Counted from the first letter of the stretch, positions 1 through 9,596 are shown. The stretch is DNA of 64,000 nucleotides from Pseudomonas nunensis (GCF_024296925.1 NZ_CP101125.1:5768501-5832500); one strand, 5' to 3'. Translations and numbers: made by a program. Notes: a model not told the origin generated them from the letters alone.

Positions 1-98
1 CCGGCGCTGAGCAGACACAGCAGTGCAGAGCCCGCTACCAGAGCGCTTCGGAACCGTTGGGCAGACAATTTTGGTGCATTACAGGGACTAACAATCAC
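1..98 (-). CDS. opgG: OpgG, periplasmic glucan biosynthesis protein (5' end only)
   Basis: Only the first 32 codons are inside the window; the gene runs off the left edge. From a GTG at 98 the frame is open to base 1 and encodes a long positively charged n-region followed by a hydrophobic stretch (ALVAGSALLCLLSA) typical of a signal peptide. A GAGGG ribosome site lies just upstream. The N-terminus closely resembles what I recall for Pseudomonas OpgG (MdoG), which builds the beta-1,2 backbone branches of osmoregulated periplasmic glucans with OpgH. In P. aeruginosa opgGH also lies next to dtd and pip, which supports the call. The mature domain is not visible, so identity rests on the leader and on context. 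Confidence 0.65.
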   Translation of the reverse strand, partial: MIVSPCNAPKLSAQRFRSALVAGSALLCLLSA

Positions 99-374
99 GA
101 GCAACCCTCGCCGAAAACAGATCAAAAAACCAACGGCCAGCTATCTATATGCCAGGTTGGCGAGCATTGTTCCGACTCCTCTGGGGCTAAATGATTCCCC
201 AACAGGTTCCGGGCAAGTCTCTACCTAAGTCAAAATGGGCCAACGAACGCTGATCCCCGTAGCGCGCGATTATCTAGTAGGCCGCGTTACAACGCATCAG
301 GGGTAACAAAGTATTTATCGCGAAAAACCCCTGTTTTCAGTCGAAATGCCCTTAAAAACATGTTTCAGGGGCTT

Positions 375-812
375 TCAGGTCTGTAACAGGAAGGTTACCG
401 GGCCATCATTGACCAGGTGCACCTGCATATCCGCGCCGAATCTACCTGATGCCACAGTGCCATGCACCTCTTTCGCTCTGCCTAATAGATAGTCGAAAAG
501 TTCTTCACCGAGGGCCGGAGGCGCCGCCGTCGAAAAACTCGGGCGCAACCCGCTCTTGGTGTCCGCCGCCAGGGTGAACTGCGAGACCAACAGCAGGCCA
601 CCACCGACATCCGCCAGGGACAGATTCATCTTGCCTTCTGTATCACTGAATACACGATAGTTAAGCAGTTTATGCAGAAGTTTGTCGGCGCTGGCCCGAG
701 TGTCCTCGGGCTCGACCGCCACCAGAACCAGCAAACCCTGGTCCACCGCGCCAACCACCTCCCCCGCTACCTCGACTCGCGCGCCACGCACGCGTTGCAG
801 CAGGCCCTTCAT
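375..812 (-). CDS. dtd: D-aminoacyl-tRNA deacylase
   Basis: The 145-residue product has the length and both signature motifs of bacterial [12 protein letters not shown] near residue 77 and the C-terminal NDGPVTF carrying the Gly-Pro dipeptide that gates the active site. The enzyme hydrolyses D-amino acids (and glycine misattached to tRNA-Ala) from tRNA in the cytoplasm, protecting translation. Its ATG overlaps the stop of the upstream pip gene by four bases (ATGA), so the two are probably translationally coupled. Full length, no irregularities seen. Confidence 0.95.
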   Translation of the reverse strand: MKGLLQRVRGARVEVAGEVVGAVDQGLLVLVAVEPEDTRASADKLLHKLLNYRVFSDTEGKMNLSLADVGGGLLLVSQFTLAADTKSGLRPSFSTAAPPALGEELFDYLLGRAKEVHGTVASGRFGADMQVHLVNDGPVTFLLQT

Positions 813-1780
813 GCTTCTTCAGGCGGCAGATCAAGCAAGCGCCGGGCCATCTGACCAGCGGCACGCACCAAGGCATCGGTGATACCCGGTTCGGACGCCG
901 CGTGGCCGGCATCGCGGATCACCTGCAGCTCGCTGTTCGGCCAGGCTTGATGCAATTCCCAGGCATTGTCCAACGGGCAGATCACGTCGTAACGGCCATG
1001 CACGATCACGCCGGGCAAATGGGCGATCTTGCCCATGTCGCGAATCAGCTGGTTCGGTTCAAGGAACGCATTGTTGGTGAAGTAGTGACATTCGATCCGG
1101 GCGATCGACAGCGCGCGCTGCGGCTCGGAGAAACGATCGACCACCAGCGGATTCGGGCGCAGGGTCGCGGTCCGGCCTTCCCAAGTGGACCAGGCCTTGG
1201 CCGCGTGCATCTGAGCGATCTGATCGTTGCCGGTCAGGCGCTTGTGGAAAGCCGTGAGCAAGTCGCCGCGCTCGTCCAGCGGGATCGGCGCGATGTAGTC
1301 CTGCCAGTAGTCGGGAAACAGACGACTGGCGCCGGCCTGATAGAACCACTCGATTTCCTGCGGACGGCAAAGAAAAATCCCGCGCAGGATCAGACCGTGC
1401 ACACGCTCCGGGTGGGTTTGCGCGTAGGCCAAGGCCAGGGTCGAACCCCAGGAGCCGCCAAACAGCACCCATTTTTCGATGTTCAGGTGTTTGCGGATCC
1501 GCTCAAGGTCGGCGACCAGATCCCAGGTGGTGTTGTTTTCAAGATTGGCGTGGGGCGTGGAGCGACCGCAACCGCGCTGGTCGAAGGTGACAATGCGATA
1601 CAGGTTGGGATCGAAGTACCGACGGCTCTGTGCATCACACCCGGCGCCGGGGCCGCCGTGGATGAACACCACCGGCAAACCTTCCGGTGAACCGCTTTCG
1701 TCGACATACAGCGTGTGGGTTTTATCGACGGCCAGATCGTGCCGGGCGTAGGGTTTGATCTGCGGGTACAAAGTCTGCAT
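809..1780 (-). CDS. pip: Proline iminopeptidase
   Basis: A 323-residue alpha/beta hydrolase of peptidase family S33. Visible features are the oxyanion-hole HGGPGAGCD motif near residue 41, the nucleophile elbow GGSWGS near residue 110, a late Asp in HGRYDVICP and the catalytic His in DAGHAASE. Proline iminopeptidase releases N-terminal proline from peptides in the cytoplasm. It is the first gene of a two-gene unit with dtd, overlapping it by four bases. The start ATG at 1780 is preceded by a short AAGGGG-free leader; no better in-frame start upstream was seen. Confidence 0.93.
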   Translation of the reverse strand: MQTLYPQIKPYARHDLAVDKTHTLYVDESGSPEGLPVVFIHGGPGAGCDAQSRRYFDPNLYRIVTFDQRGCGRSTPHANLENNTTWDLVADLERIRKHLNIEKWVLFGGSWGSTLALAYAQTHPERVHGLILRGIFLCRPQEIEWFYQAGASRLFPDYWQDYIAPIPLDERGDLLTAFHKRLTGNDQIAQMHAAKAWSTWEGRTATLRPNPLVVDRFSEPQRALSIARIECHYFTNNAFLEPNQLIRDMGKIAHLPGVIVHGRYDVICPLDNAWELHQAWPNSELQVIRDAGHAASEPGITDALVRAAGQMARRLLDLPPEEA

Positions 1781-1884
1781 TGCACGCTCCGTAAGGGGTC
1801 GAGGTCATCCCTGGGGGGACTTCAATTATTCTGCCGTCCGGCATCATAAACCCGAATTACGTCAATGAGCATGCACTTGCAACG

Positions 1885-2802
1885 TCAGAGTCTGTCAGCC
1901 AGAAACCCGAGCAGGTTTTCATAGAGCCGGTCGACCTCCGCGACCTGCCTGCGGCCGCGTAAACAGCCGTGAACCAGCCCTTCGCCGTAGTACAACTTCG
2001 CGCTCACGCCAGCGGCGTTGAGTTGCTCGGCATAGCGCACACCGTCGTCGCGCAACGGGTCGAATTGCGCCACGGCGATCAGTGCGGGGGGCAAACTGAT
2101 GAAATCGTCGGCGAGCAATGGCATGGCATAGGCGCTCGATTGTCCGGCACCACGCAAATAGAGCGCGTGATAACAATCCACATCGCTGCTGCTGAGTAAC
2201 GGCGCGTCGGCGCATTCGCTGCGCGACGGTGAGTGGTGATCGCCGCCCAGCCCCGGATAAATCAGCACTTGAGCGCAGGGCATCGGCTCGCCCGTATCGC
2301 GCAAGGCCAGGCATAACGCGGCGGCCAGGTTGCCGCCGGCGCTGTCCCCGGCGACCAGCATCCGCTCCGGATCAAACCAGAACGGTCCCGAGCGCAAGGC
2401 GCGCCAGACTTTCAGGCAATCTTCAAAACCTGCCGGGAATGGATGCTCGGGCGCCAGCCGATAATCCACGGCCACCACCATCGTCCCCAGTTCCGAAGCC
2501 AGTTCCGCGCAGATGAAGTCATGGGAGTCCAGATCCCCGACCACCCAGCCGCCACCGTGCAGATACAAAATGCACGGCCAGCCGCTGGTCGGTGGCGTCA
2601 CCGGCGGTCGATAGGAGCGAACCGCCACACCCGCCAGCGTGAAGTCGGTGACCTCCAGCCCAGCAGGACGCGGCGGGGTAAACGCCCGGCACATCGTGCT
2701 GTAAGCCTGGCGCAACCCGATGAGGCTGCTGTCGGTGCTGTTGAAGCCGAGGGTTTTCTCGACGAAGGCCGACATTTGGTCAGAGAGGGGGTAAGTGGAC
2801 AT
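1885..2802 (-). CDS. HSL-family alpha/beta hydrolase (esterase)
   Basis: A 305-residue protein of the hormone-sensitive-lipase (bacterial family IV esterase) group. The oxyanion motif HGGG is at residues 82-85, the nucleophile motif GDSAGG at 152-157, an acid residue in FDPLRDDG and the catalytic His in GLVHGC near the C-terminus, so the triad looks complete. No signal peptide is apparent, suggesting a cytoplasmic carboxylesterase for short acyl esters. The substrate cannot be read from sequence. It lies between pip and the end of the hut cluster, separated from the latter by a REP pair, and appears to be its own unit. Confidence 0.85.
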   Translation of the reverse strand: MSTYPLSDQMSAFVEKTLGFNSTDSSLIGLRQAYSTMCRAFTPPRPAGLEVTDFTLAGVAVRSYRPPVTPPTSGWPCILYLHGGGWVVGDLDSHDFICAELASELGTMVVAVDYRLAPEHPFPAGFEDCLKVWRALRSGPFWFDPERMLVAGDSAGGNLAAALCLALRDTGEPMPCAQVLIYPGLGGDHHSPSRSECADAPLLSSSDVDCYHALYLRGAGQSSAYAMPLLADDFISLPPALIAVAQFDPLRDDGVRYAEQLNAAGVSAKLYYGEGLVHGCLRGRRQVAEVDRLYENLLGFLADRL

Positions 2803-2840
2803 GAGCCTGCCGCCAATTCTTCAAGGGTTTGAGATAACCC

Positions 2841-2930
2841 TGTGGGAGCGGGCTTGCTCGCGAAGGCGTCGTGTCAGTCGATACAACTGTTGCCTGACAC
2901 CCCGACTTCGCGAGCAAGCCCGCTCCCACA
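2841..2930. repeat. REP pair (BIME), family 1
   Basis: Two inverted copies of the REP core GTGGGAGCGGGCTTGCTCGC flank a short spacer. The element sits between the esterase gene and the choline-type binding protein. Such pairs form long RNA hairpins and can protect or terminate transcripts; here it lies beyond the last gene of the hut-side transcription unit. Confidence 0.93.
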
Positions 2931-2946
2931 GGTTCTTCATTCCAAG

Positions 2947-3903
2947 TCAGTTTTTCAGGCTGGCCTGCACGGTCGCCACGCCATCCTTGCCATCAAAACT
3001 GCTGACACCGGCCAACCAGCGCTGAAGGTCTTGCGGATGATCACGCAGCCAGGCCTTGGCAACGTCCTGAGGCGTTTTGCGCTCCATGATCGGCACCATC
3101 AACTGGCTTTCCTGGGACGCGGTAAACGTCAGGTTTTGCAGCAGGCGATTCACGTTCGGGCAGCGTTCGGCGTAGTCCGGGGCGGTCACCGTGGAGACAG
3201 TCGCGGCACCTTCGTTCGGGCCGTACACATCTTCACTGCCGGTCAGGTAGGCGATTTTCATGTTGATGTTCATCGGGTGCGGGGTCCAGCCGACGAACAC
3301 TACGAACTCCTTGCGATTCACCGCCCGTTGCACGGCGGCGAGCATGCCGGCCTCACCGGACTCGATCAGTTTGAAATCCTTCAGGCCGAAGTGGTTGGTC
3401 TCGATCATGGTCTTGATGGTGGTGTTGGCGCCGCTGCCCGGCTCGATGCCATAGATCTTGCCGCCGAGCTGATCCTTGAACTTGGTGATATCGGCGAAGG
3501 TTTTCAGCCCGGCCGCAGCCACGTAGTCAGGTACGGCGAGGGTGGCCTGGGCGTCGGCCAGGCTCGGTTTGTCCATGACCTTGACTTGATTGGCGGCGAC
3601 GAACGGGGCGATGTTCTTGTCCATCGCCGGTTTCCAGTAACCGAGGAAAATATCGAGGCGCTTGTCGCGGATGCCGGCGAAGATGATCTGCTGCACGGCG
3701 CTGGTTTGTTTGCTTTCGTAGCCCAGGCCATTGAGCAACACATCGGCCATGCCGCTGGTGGCGATCACGTCGGTCCAGTTGACCACGCCCATGCGCACGG
3801 CTTTGCAGGAAGGGTCTTCACTGGCCAGGACGCTGGTGCTCAAAAGAGCGGAGCCGCAGAGGATGGAGAGACAGCGGGTGAACAAACCTTTGGTGCTTGT
3901 CAT
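2947..3903 (-). CDS. Choline/betaine-type ABC transporter substrate-binding protein
   Basis: From the ATG at 3903 the product is 318 residues with a signal peptide (hydrophobic SILCGSALLSTSVLA, cleavage near Ala-Ser). The mature part has the OpuAC/ChoX fold signature, with tryptophans in NWTDV, GYWKPAM and GWTPHP that could form the aromatic cage for a quaternary ammonium ligand. Translation could extend to 4140, but that part is a translated REP element, so the shorter start is used. No cognate permease or ATPase lies beside it; the nearest are hutW and hutV in the same orientation. It may be the last gene of the hut unit or an independent choline/betaine/histidine-binding protein. Ligand is inferred from family only. 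Confidence 0.8.
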   Translation of the reverse strand: MTSTKGLFTRCLSILCGSALLSTSVLASEDPSCKAVRMGVVNWTDVIATSGMADVLLNGLGYESKQTSAVQQIIFAGIRDKRLDIFLGYWKPAMDKNIAPFVAANQVKVMDKPSLADAQATLAVPDYVAAAGLKTFADITKFKDQLGGKIYGIEPGSGANTTIKTMIETNHFGLKDFKLIESGEAGMLAAVQRAVNRKEFVVFVGWTPHPMNINMKIAYLTGSEDVYGPNEGAATVSTVTAPDYAERCPNVNRLLQNLTFTASQESQLMVPIMERKTPQDVAKAWLRDHPQDLQRWLAGVSSFDGKDGVATVQASLKN

Positions 3904-4049
3904 GGAGGGCGTTCTCGTGCGGCAGATTATTGTCGGGGCCGGTGTCTTCACGCACCGTGCCCGGAACATTACGCAGCGTCGAGAAGGTAAAAGCGAACTG
4001 TAGCGACCGAGATTTGCACGGTGGCGACTTGCTGGCACAGCGCCGTACC

Positions 4050-4139
4050 TGTGGGAGCGGGCTTGCTCGCGAAAGCGGTGTGTCATTCCACGCTGATGGC
4101 GACTGACACGGCCTCTTCGCGAGCAAGCCCGATCCCACA
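4050..4139. repeat. REP pair (BIME), family 1
   Basis: Inverted REP copies with the core GGGAGCGGGCTTGCTCGCGAA; the right copy has one change (GATCCCACA for GCTCCCACA). It fills most of the gap between the binding-protein gene and hutG and ends four bases from the hutG stop codon. Confidence 0.92.
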
Positions 4140-4143
4140 AGGG

Positions 4144-4947
4144 TTATGCGTTGTAGTGCTTTTGGCCCCACGCCAACAGCCCTTGCAACAACTCCTTGAG
4201 CACCACTTGCGTCGGCGCCGCCAGATCAGGCCGATAACGGAACGGCTCAAACTCTTCCATGTACGTGCACTGCCCCAGCTCCAGCTGCACCGCGTGGATG
4301 TTTTCGGCCGGGTTGCCGTAATGCCGGGTGATGTGGCCGCCCTTGAAGCGGCCGTTCAGCACGTGGCTGTAATCGGTGTGTTTCGCGCAGATGGCTTCCA
4401 GTTGCGTGGCCAACTGAGGATCGCAACTGGCGCCGTTGAAGGTGCCGAGGTTGAAGTCCGGCAGTTTGCCGTCGAACAGGTGCGGGATGATGGAGCGGAT
4501 CGAGTGCGCATCGAACAACAGCGCGTAGCCGAATTCGGCTTTGAGTCGCGCCAGCTCGTTCTGCAACGTGCTGTGATACGGCGTCCAGATTTGCTCCAGA
4601 TAGGTCGCGCGCTCGGCTGCTGACGGTTCCATGCCCTCGCGAAACAACGGAATGCCGTCGAACAGGATCGATGGGTACAGACCGGTGGTGGCGCCGACGT
4701 ACATCGGTTTGTCGTCGGACGGTCGGTTCAGGTCGATGACAAACCGCGAGTACTCGGCGGCCAGGGTGCTGGCGCCCAGTTCTGCGGCAAATTCGTAAAG
4801 CTGCGGAATGTGCCAATCGGTATCGGGCAAGCTGCGTGCGTCGGGGATCAACCCGGCCTCGACCGCCGGGGTCAGGCGCAGACCGGCGTGGGGCATGCTG
4901 ATCAGCAGCGGCACGCGGCCTTGTTTGAAGTTCAGAACCTTATCCAC
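4144..4947 (-). CDS. hutG: N-formylglutamate deformylase (formylglutamate amidohydrolase)
   Basis: HutG releases formate from N-formylglutamate, the last step of the five-step histidine pathway used by Pseudomonas. I start it at the GTG at 4947, which has a good TAGGAGAA ribosome site and gives 267 residues, the usual length; a longer frame to 5124 overlaps hutI and adds non-homologous sequence. Family features include SMPHAGLRL near the N-terminus, DAHSIRS in the middle and GRFKGGHITRHYG. It follows hutI by 10 bases and is the terminal catabolic gene of the hutU-hutG operon. Confidence 0.94.
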   Translation of the reverse strand: MDKVLNFKQGRVPLLISMPHAGLRLTPAVEAGLIPDARSLPDTDWHIPQLYEFAAELGASTLAAEYSRFVIDLNRPSDDKPMYVGATTGLYPSILFDGIPLFREGMEPSAAERATYLEQIWTPYHSTLQNELARLKAEFGYALLFDAHSIRSIIPHLFDGKLPDFNLGTFNGASCDPQLATQLEAICAKHTDYSHVLNGRFKGGHITRHYGNPAENIHAVQLELGQCTYMEEFEPFRYRPDLAAPTQVVLKELLQGLLAWGQKHYNA

Positions 4948-4957
4948 AACCGTTCTC

Positions 4958-6163
4958 CTAAACGCTAATTTCGACGCCGTGACGCACGACGCGTTTTTCC
5001 AGGTCACCGCCCAGCCAGTACGACAAGTCGGCGGGACGATCGATTTGCCAGGCCACAAAGTCTGCGACCTTGCCGACTTCCAGCGAACCGTGAGTCTCGG
5101 CCATGCCCAGTGCGGTGGCGGCATGAATCGTCGCGCCGGCCAGGGCTTCTTCCGGGGTCATGCGGAAACAGGTGCAGGCCATGTTCAGCATCAGGCGCAG
5201 CGACAGCGCCGGCGAAGTGCCGGGGTTGAGGTCGCTGGCGATGGCGATTTTCACGCCGTGTTTGCGCAAGGCGTCCATCGGCGGCAATTGGGTTTCGCGC
5301 AGGAAATAGAACGCCCCCGGCAGCAACACCGCGACGGTGCCGGACGCGGCCATGGCGATGGCGTCGTCTTCGTCCATGAATTCCAGGTGATCGGCGGACA
5401 GCGCGTGGTAACGCGCGGCCAGGCTCGAACCGTGGAGGGACGACAACTGCTCGGCATGCAGCTTCACCGGCAAACCGAGTTCCTGTGCGGTGATGAAGAC
5501 GCGCTCGACTTGTGCCGGCGAGAACGCCAGGTATTCGCAGAACGCATCTACCGCATCCACTAGCCCTTCGGCCGCCAGGGCCGGGAGCATTTCAGCGCAG
5601 ATGTGATCGATGTAGTCGTCGGCGCGATCCTTGTATTCCGGCGGCAAGGCGTGGGCCGCCAGGCATGTGCTGCGCACGCTGACCGGCAGCTCGGCGCCGA
5701 GGCGACGGATGACCCGCAGGATCTTGCGTTCGCTGGCCAGGTCCAGGCCGTAGCCGGATTTCATCTCGACCGTGGTTACGCCGTCGCGCAGGAGGCTTTT
5801 CAGGCGCTTGGCGGCGCTGGCGAACAGTTCGTCTTCACTGGCGGCGCGGGTGGCGCGCACGGTGCTGGCGATGCCGCCACCGGCCGCGGCGATTTCCGAA
5901 TAGCTGACGCCTTGCAGGCGCTGCTCGAATTCACCGCTGCGGTTACCGCCGAACACCGTATGTGTGTGGCAGTCGATCAGGCCCGGGGTAACCCAGGCCC
6001 CTTTCAAATCGTTGACCGCCGGGTATTCACCGGACGGCAGTTCAGCACGTGGGCCGATCCACTCAATGTGCGCACCGGACGTCACGATGGCCGCATCCTC
6101 GATGATCGAGTAGACGCCTTGCGCCATGGTTGCGACGTGGCAGTGTTGCCAGAGAGTTTTCAT
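4958..6163 (-). CDS. hutI: Imidazolonepropionase
   Basis: A 401-residue amidohydrolase that opens the imidazolone ring of 4-imidazolone-5-propionate to give N-formimino-L-glutamate. The metal-binding HTH of [10 protein letters not shown] is at residues 66-68, with further ligands in LHAEQLS and SADHLEF and the late Asp in IASDLNPG. It lies between hutH (100 bp upstream, with a REP in the gap) and hutG (10 bp downstream) in the hut operon. Full length, no anomalies. Confidence 0.96.
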   Translation of the reverse strand: MKTLWQHCHVATMAQGVYSIIEDAAIVTSGAHIEWIGPRAELPSGEYPAVNDLKGAWVTPGLIDCHTHTVFGGNRSGEFEQRLQGVSYSEIAAAGGGIASTVRATRAASEDELFASAAKRLKSLLRDGVTTVEMKSGYGLDLASERKILRVIRRLGAELPVSVRSTCLAAHALPPEYKDRADDYIDHICAEMLPALAAEGLVDAVDAFCEYLAFSPAQVERVFITAQELGLPVKLHAEQLSSLHGSSLAARYHALSADHLEFMDEDDAIAMAASGTVAVLLPGAFYFLRETQLPPMDALRKHGVKIAIASDLNPGTSPALSLRLMLNMACTCFRMTPEEALAGATIHAATALGMAETHGSLEVGKVADFVAWQIDRPADLSYWLGGDLEKRVVRHGVEISV

Positions 6164-6193
6164 CCCTTAGTCTCCACAAAATTCAAAATCGAT

Positions 6194-6256
6194 TCGCGAG
6201 CAAGCCCGCTCCCACATGGGAATGCGTACTCCTGTGGGAGCGGGCTTGCTCGCGAA
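6194..6256. repeat. Compact REP pair, family 1, inside the hut operon
   Basis: Two head-to-head REP copies separated by only about 17 bases (TGGGAATGCGTACTCC), a shorter loop than the ~90-bp pairs elsewhere in the window. The element lies between hutH and hutI, inside an operon, where its hairpin could affect segmental mRNA stability. Confidence 0.9.
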
Positions 6257-6263
6257 GAGGCCA

Positions 6264-7796
6264 TTACAGGCTAGGCAACAACTTCGCCGACACCAGCTCA
6301 TTCAGGCAGCGGGTCGCCAACAACTCGCTCGCCGCATTGATGTCCGGGGCAAAGAACCGGTCCTTCTCATAGAACGGCACTTCAGCGCGCAGGATGGCCC
6401 GAGCCTTTTCCAGTTTGGTCGACGTCTTCAGGCCTTCACGCAGATCCAGGCCCTGGCACGCCGCCAGCCATTCCACGGCCAGCACGCCGCGGGTGTTCTC
6501 GGCCATTTCCCACAGACGCTTGCCGGCGGCCGGGGCCATCGACACGTGGTCTTCCTGGTTGGCGGAAGTCGGCAGGCTGTCCACCGAATGCGGATGGGAC
6601 AACGCCTTGTTCTCGCTGGCGAGTGCCGCTGCGGTCACTTGGGCGATCATGAAACCGGAGTTCACGCCGCCATTGGCCACCAGGAACGGCGGCAGTTGCG
6701 ACATGTGCTTGTCCATCATCAGCGAGATGCGGCGTTCGCTCAGGGAACCGATTTCGGCGATGGCCAACGCCATGTTGTCAGCGGCCATGGCCACCGGTTC
6801 GGCGTGGAAGTTACCACCAGAGATCACATCGCCTTCAGCGGCGAAAACCAATGGGTTGTCGGAAACGGCGTTGGCTTCGACGGCCAGCACTTCGGCAGCC
6901 TGGCGGAACTGAGTCAGGCAGGCGCCCATGACTTGCGGCTGGCAGCGCAGGGAGTACGGGTCCTGAACCTTCTCGCAGTTCTCGTGGGAAGCGGACACTT
7001 CACTGCGCTCACCGAGCAAATCGCGATAAGCGGCAGCGGCGTCGATCTGGCCTTTCTGGCCGCGAGCCGCATGAATGCGCGCGTCGAACGGCGAGCGCGA
7101 ACCCAATACCGCTTCAACCGTCATGCCACCAATGGCCAAGGCACCGGCGAACAAGTCTTCGCCTTCGAACAGACCGCGCAGGGCGTAAGCGGTAGAAACC
7201 TGAGTGCCGTTGAGCAGCGCCAGGCCTTCTTTCGCAGCCAGGGTCAGCGGAGTCAGACCGGCGACTTTCAGCGCTTCGGTGGCTTCCATCCACTCGCCCT
7301 TGTAGCGAGCCTTGCCTTCGCCCAGCAGCACCAGGGACATATGGGCCAAAGGCGCGAGGTCACCGGAAGCCCCCACCGAACCTTTCAATGGAATGTGCGG
7401 GTAAACCTCGGCGTTGATCAGCGCGATCAACGCGTCGATCACCACGCGACGAATCCCGGAGAACCCACGGCTCAGGCTGTTGACCTTGAGCACCATGACC
7501 AAGCGTACCAGCGCGTCGCTGATTGGCTCGCCGACACCGGCGGCGTGGGACAACACCAGCGAGCGCTGCAGGTTTTCCAGGTCTTCACTGGCGATGCGGG
7601 TCGAGGCCAGCAGGCCGAAACCGGTGTTAATGCCATAGGCAGTGCGGTTCTCGGCGAGGATCTGTTCCACGCAGGCAACGCTGGCTTCAATCTGGGCCGA
7701 AGCGCTGTTGTCGAGGGTGATTTTGACCGGTTGCTGATAGATATCACGCAGTTGGGCAAGGCTCAGTTGGCCGGGAATCAAATTTAGCGCAGTCAC
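6264..7796 (-). CDS. hutH: Histidine ammonia-lyase (catalytic copy)
   Basis: HutH removes ammonia from L-histidine to give urocanate. The 510-residue product keeps every expected feature: Tyr in AYGINTGFG (about 54), His in SHAAGVG, the Ala-Ser-Gly triad at 143-145 ([12 protein letters not shown]) that self-condenses to the MIO cofactor, Asn in LLNGT, Tyr281 in QDPYSLRC and Glu in NQEDHVSM. A paralogue without the triad lies 119 bp upstream. In published Pseudomonas hut operons a histidine permease gene sits between two hutH copies; it is absent here. Ribosome site AAAGGAGAAT precedes the ATG. Confidence 0.97.
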   Translation of the reverse strand: MTALNLIPGQLSLAQLRDIYQQPVKITLDNSASAQIEASVACVEQILAENRTAYGINTGFGLLASTRIASEDLENLQRSLVLSHAAGVGEPISDALVRLVMVLKVNSLSRGFSGIRRVVIDALIALINAEVYPHIPLKGSVGASGDLAPLAHMSLVLLGEGKARYKGEWMEATEALKVAGLTPLTLAAKEGLALLNGTQVSTAYALRGLFEGEDLFAGALAIGGMTVEAVLGSRSPFDARIHAARGQKGQIDAAAAYRDLLGERSEVSASHENCEKVQDPYSLRCQPQVMGACLTQFRQAAEVLAVEANAVSDNPLVFAAEGDVISGGNFHAEPVAMAADNMALAIAEIGSLSERRISLMMDKHMSQLPPFLVANGGVNSGFMIAQVTAAALASENKALSHPHSVDSLPTSANQEDHVSMAPAAGKRLWEMAENTRGVLAVEWLAACQGLDLREGLKTSTKLEKARAILRAEVPFYEKDRFFAPDINAASELLATRCLNELVSAKLLPSL

Positions 7797-7915
7797 TTTT
7801 ATTCTCCTTTTGAGAGTTTTTATTAACTAACCAGACGCTCCGGATAATTCCGTTGTCCGTCGCTTCCCGACTTTGTGAGAGGGGCTGGCGCCTTGGCACG
7901 CTGGTGTTGTGGATT

Positions 7916-9439
7916 TCAGTTCAGATTGGGTAAAGCCTTGTGCAGCAAAATCGGGTCTTTCAACACGCTGGCAGCGGCGGCGATATCCGGCGCCAGCCAA
8001 CGATCCTGGTCGTAGGCCGGAACGCGTTCGCGCAGCAGACGCCACGCCGAATCGGTACCCGCGCCAAAACGCTGCTCTTTCAAGAATTCAAACGCCTGTG
8101 CCGCCAACAGGTACTCGATGGCGAGGATCTGCGTGACGTTTTCAAGGGCGCGATGCAGCTTCAGCGCGGCGTTGGTGCCCAGGCTCAAATGGTCTTCCTG
8201 CAGGCCCGAAGTCACGTAGTTGTCGAGCACCGCCGGTTGCGCTAATTGGCGGTTTTCCGCACACAACGAAGCGGCGACATACTGGACGATCATCATCCCG
8301 GAGTTAACCCCCGGATTGGCCACCAGGAATGCCGGCAAGCCACTGACGTGCGGGTTGATCAAACGGTCCAGGCGACGCTCGGCGATGGAGCCGATTTCGG
8401 CCATGGCAATCGCCAGCAAATCCGCCGCCATTGCCACGGATTGACCGTGGGGGTTGGCCTGGGACATCACGCGATAGTTGTCCGGCGTGCCCAGCAGCAT
8501 CGGGTTATCGGTGACCGAGTTGAGTTCAATTTCGATCTGCTGCCGGGCGTGCTCCAGTTGATCGCGAGCGGCGCCGTGGACTTGCGGGATCGAACGGATG
8601 CTCAGCGCATCCTGGGTGCGAATGCCTTTGCTCGAAGCAATCACTTCACTGCCATCAAGCAACGCCCGCAGGTTGATGCCGACTTGCTGCATGCCCGGGT
8701 GCGGTTTGAGCGCGATGATCTCGGCGTCGAACGCGGCGATCTGACCGCGCTGGGCTTCGAAACTCATGGCACCGATCACGTCGGCCCATTGCACCAGACG
8801 CGTCGCGTCGGCCAGCGCCAGGCAACTTAGGCCGGTCATGCACGGCGTGCCGTTGACCAGGCACAAACCGTCCTTGGCACCGAGTTGAACCGGCTCCAGG
8901 CCTTCTTCGGCCAGGGCTTGTTGCGCGGAGACGATCTGCCCGCGATAGCTGACGTTGCCGACACCCAAAAGCGCGATGCTGATGTGGGCCATGTGGGTCA
9001 GGTAACCCACCGAACCCTGGGACGGCACTTGCGGGGTGATGCCGCGATTGAGCAGCGCCAGCAAGGCTTCGACGACCCGGCGATGGATGCCGGATTTGCC
9101 ATGGCTGTAGTTGCGAATGGCAGCGCAGATGATTGCGCGAGTCTGCTCGTCGGCCAATGGCACGCCAACGCCACAGGCGTGACTGAGCAAGGTGTTGCGG
9201 GACAACTGGCTGAGTTGTTCGTCTTTCAGCGAGACATTGCACAAAGCGCCGAGGCCGGTGTTGACGCCATACGCACGCTCGCCGCTGGCGACGATGCGCT
9301 GGACGATGGCCTGGGCATTGTCGATCCGCGCCCAGGTCGCGGTCGACAGCTCAAGCTGCGCGCCATGACGGGCGACGGCCACCACATCCTGCCAACGCAA
9401 CGGGGCGTCGGCGATAACGATTTTTTCAGCCTGGGACAT
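7916..9439 (-). CDS. HutH paralogue lacking the MIO Ala-Ser-Gly triad
   Basis: From the ATG at 9439 (ribosome site GAGG) the product is 507 residues and aligns over its length with histidine ammonia-lyase. Conserved: Tyr in AYGVNTGLG, His in SHACGVG, Asn in LVNGT, TDNP, and LQEDH. The MIO region reads GSVG (142-145) directly followed by YLTHMAHIS, so the three cofactor-forming residues Ala-Ser-Gly are cleanly missing, and the catalytic Tyr of QDPYS is Leu279 (QDALS). It is therefore unlikely to be an MIO ammonia-lyase. Position matches the first of the two hutH genes (hutH1) described for P. fluorescens, whose role was not established as far as I recall. Possible roles: ligand sensor, tetramer partner of HutH, or another lyase chemistry. 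The frame is intact and not a pseudogene. Confidence 0.88.
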   Translation of the reverse strand: MSQAEKIVIADAPLRWQDVVAVARHGAQLELSTATWARIDNAQAIVQRIVASGERAYGVNTGLGALCNVSLKDEQLSQLSRNTLLSHACGVGVPLADEQTRAIICAAIRNYSHGKSGIHRRVVEALLALLNRGITPQVPSQGSVGYLTHMAHISIALLGVGNVSYRGQIVSAQQALAEEGLEPVQLGAKDGLCLVNGTPCMTGLSCLALADATRLVQWADVIGAMSFEAQRGQIAAFDAEIIALKPHPGMQQVGINLRALLDGSEVIASSKGIRTQDALSIRSIPQVHGAARDQLEHARQQIEIELNSVTDNPMLLGTPDNYRVMSQANPHGQSVAMAADLLAIAMAEIGSIAERRLDRLINPHVSGLPAFLVANPGVNSGMMIVQYVAASLCAENRQLAQPAVLDNYVTSGLQEDHLSLGTNAALKLHRALENVTQILAIEYLLAAQAFEFLKEQRFGAGTDSAWRLLRERVPAYDQDRWLAPDIAAAASVLKDPILLHKALPNLN

Positions 9440-9477
9440 CTTTGACCTCATACAAAATTCTTGAACGCATGACACCT

Positions 9478-9571
9478 GTGGCGAGGGAGCTTGCTCCCGC
9501 TGGGCTGCGAAGCTGCCCCAAAAAATCTGCGACCGCTTCGCGCTCGAGCGGGAGCAAGCTCCCTCGCCACA
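9478..9571. repeat. Inverted repeat, REP-like family 4
   Basis: Arms TGTGGCGAGGGAGCTTGCTC and its complement flank a spacer. The core differs from the family 1 REP and is the only copy of this variant in the window. It lies between hutV and the HutH paralogue. Confidence 0.85.
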
Positions 9572-9596
9572 AAAGCAATCTCGCCATCATTCATTG

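Noticed and set aside
99..374. Regulatory elements in the opgG-dtd gap
   Set aside because: Apart from the opgG ribosome site I could not assign a promoter, terminator or RNA here with any confidence.
3904..4140. N-terminal extension of the choline-type binding protein up to 4140
   Set aside because: The extension encodes the peptide of a REP element and hides the signal peptide; ATG 3903 is better.
7916..9439. HutH paralogue as a pseudogene or sequencing frameshift
   Set aside because: The frame is uninterrupted over 507 codons and conserved on both sides of the three-residue gap, so a frameshift does not explain it.
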